From assembly GCF_023276375.1 (NCBI RefSeq), contig NZ_JALLPK010000001.1, positions 992,001 through 1,056,000 of the forward strand: a stretch of 64,000 nt of DNA. Reading direction: 5' to 3'. The notes beneath the pieces are model-generated. The model was not told the DNA's origin. It ran no database searches and saw only the letters and a program-made list of their open reading frames with translations. Origin of the DNA: Halocatena marina. Its GTDB lineage: Archaea > Halobacteriota > Halobacteria > Halobacteriales > Haloarculaceae. This document shows positions 62,897 through 64,000 of the stretch, piece after piece. A program made the translations under genes and the position numbers. The stretch's first letter is position 1. Every line of letters begins with the position of its first letter.

Positions 62897-64000
62897 CTAT
62901 TCCGGGGAAAGACGGGCAGTAAGTCGAATCGCCGGCGCTGTGATTGCGTATGGGACCGTCGAACGATGCTTTGTACACGTACCAGTTACTGTCTCGCGTC
63001 GGCTGCCGAGCATCGAAATGGACTGTATGTCGGACAGAGAGACAATGACAGTCCCATCGGTAAATGGCTGTGCTCGTTCTGCCCCGTCGATTGTATACCC
63101 AATCTGAATCGGGAACGCAAGGGTCTGGTTCGTGGCTTCGTCCGAGAACTCCGAAGGGGTAGTCTCGGCGATATCTTTCGCATACTGAACGCTCGGGGGC
63201 ATCGAGCTCTGGCGCTTTGTCTCTGTTGCATCGTTGAGTAGCCGTGCTGACTCAACCGACTCTATCCGCACCGCTGCTCCCGTACGGAGCGACGTGCGTG
63301 ATGTGTCTCCCGCTGTAACGGAGAGGTGCCGAGAGTGAATCCGCGGCGGACGTTCGTATCCGAGACTCGGGACAACCGTTCCCGCCGGGACCGTCTCCTC
63401 CTCAATAGCCGACGCGGTGTCGTGGAGATGGTTCCGAACGATTCCTTCAGACACGAGCGTTACAGGGGTTGTCGTTCTCCCTTCAGCGTCGAACGCCCGC
63501 GCTGTCCACGAGCCAGCACAGACACCGTCTTCGATCTGAAGCGAACGCGGTCCGATTCGGTCACCGACTGCGAACGGACTCGACCCGAAATACTTCATAT
63601 CGATCTCCAGATAATGGCAAACTTCGTGGAATAGTTCTGCTGCAGCACGCGGACCGAACACGATTTCAGTCGGACTATCGATGTCGGGCGGCGTTCGAAG
63701 ACATCTTGCCTCGCCATTTCTTCGCGCGTGTGATGCCACTTCCTCAAACTGTTTTTCGAGCGTATCGAGAAACGACATTCCGGCTGTGCTCCCGAAATGG
63801 CGCTGCATCTTCGGCGCGTTAGTCGGGTCAACAACTATCTCTACCGACGCGCGCTCAAGCGTCGAGCGGACGGTCGTTCCAGTCGTCGTCAGCAACGCCG
63901 ATTGAATGCGAGTATCGTGATACGATGCCCGTGCTCGTTCGAGGGAGAGACCGTCCATTGCATCTTCGAACGCCGATTGAACGATCTCGAGCTTCTCACT
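62897..64000 (-). CDS. TldD/PmbA family metallopeptidase, 5' end outside window
   Basis: At least 367 residues are visible, since the frame stays open to base 64000 (SEKLEIVQSAFEDAM precedes the first internal ATG). It resembles TldD: GPRAAAELFHEVCHYLEID in the position of the HEAVGHGLEGD zinc motif, SSPFAVGDRIGPRSLQIEDG, ARAFDAEGRTTTPVTLVSEG, and near the end GTCTKHRSTVPYAITAPAIRL with the conserved Cys. The zinc motif seems one residue shorter than usual. TldD-type enzymes cleave unfolded peptides. It lies 111 bp upstream of the dipeptide-transporter operon in the same direction. Confidence 0.8.
   Translation of the reverse strand, partial: SEKLEIVQSAFEDAMDGLSLERARASYHDTRIQSALLTTTGTTVRSTLERASVEIVVDPTNAPKMQRHFGSTAGMSFLDTLEKQFEEVASHARRNGEARCLRTPPDIDSPTEIVFGPRAAAELFHEVCHYLEIDMKYFGSSPFAVGDRIGPRSLQIEDGVCAGSWTARAFDAEGRTTTPVTLVSEGIVRNHLHDTASAIEEETVPAGTVVPSLGYERPPRIHSRHLSVTAGDTSRTSLRTGAAVRIESVESARLLNDATETKRQSSMPPSVQYAKDIAETTPSEFSDEATNQTLAFPIQIGYTIDGAERAQPFTDGTVIVSLSDIQSISMLGSRRETVTGTCTKHRSTVPYAITAPAIRLTARLSPE

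Noticed and set aside
1-64000. CRISPR arrays, rRNA and intact insertion sequences
   Set aside because: No evenly spaced direct repeats, rRNA segments or transposase genes were found on reading.

Overview
The window reads as a chromosomal or megaplasmid segment of a haloarchaeon (class Halobacteria) of unusually modest GC for that group (roughly half by eye, with very AT-rich intergenic stretches). Evidence: acidic proteins, two bacterio-opsin-activator type HTH_10 domains, Tat-dependent lipoproteins (RR motif followed by a lipobox Cys), FilR1-type winged-helix regulators, small haloarchaeal micro-proteins, and TATA boxes of the TTTAWA type with little Shine-Dalgarno. No rRNA, tRNA, CRISPR array or intact insertion sequence was seen.

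Layout. 0-9.3 kb: small hypothetical and membrane proteins, a Met/Asp-rich lipoprotein, a Leu/Phe/Val dehydrogenase-like enzyme, HAD hydrolase, exported polysaccharide deacetylase, methyltransferase, a zinc-finger micro-protein and a CBS-pair protein. 9.5-13.8 kb: an ion-channel/TrkA-N protein, a 574-residue protein made of two complete NAD synthetase domains, and a secreted nuclease with a lamin-tail domain. 13.8-15.3 kb is almost free of genes and leads into an IclR regulator.

15.3-32.1 kb is a coherent catabolic island: IclR regulator, metal-dependent cyclase/amidase, CoA transferase III, a three-subunit molybdenum hydroxylase (CoxS-CoxL on +, CoxM-CoxG on -), cytosine deaminase and NCS1 permease, a CocE-type hydrolase, an NCS2 nucleobase permease and a dihydropyrimidinase-family amidohydrolase. 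Together these suggest import of pyrimidines, deamination, ring oxidation, ring opening and CoA activation of the resulting dicarboxylate; this route is my inference.

32.3-47.1 kb: a Tat-exported vanadium haloperoxidase homologue, CPBP protease, a second cyclase, membrane proteins, thymidine kinase, MaoC hydratase, a divergent FilR1 regulator pair, a 7TM histidine kinase next to a REC-PAS response regulator, UspA and a BCCT osmolyte transporter. 47.1-49.3 kb is a gene-poor AT-rich gap. 49.3-56.9 kb: MBL hydrolase, GNAT acetyltransferase, a strongly structured intergenic element that may be a non-coding RNA, CobW GTPase beside a CxxC micro-protein, and an MFS transporter. 56.9-64 kb: a complete oligopeptide ABC transporter operon (A-B-C-D-F) preceded by a TldD/PmbA-type peptidase that runs off the window edge.

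The most unusual observations are a circularly permuted periplasmic-type binding protein in the peptide transporter (61118-62785), the fused tandem NAD synthetase (10423-12147), the putative oxidative pyrimidine catabolic island with a cytosine deaminase altered at its specificity residue, and three compact structured intergenic elements (about 4639-4776, 12640-12800 and 51397-51636).
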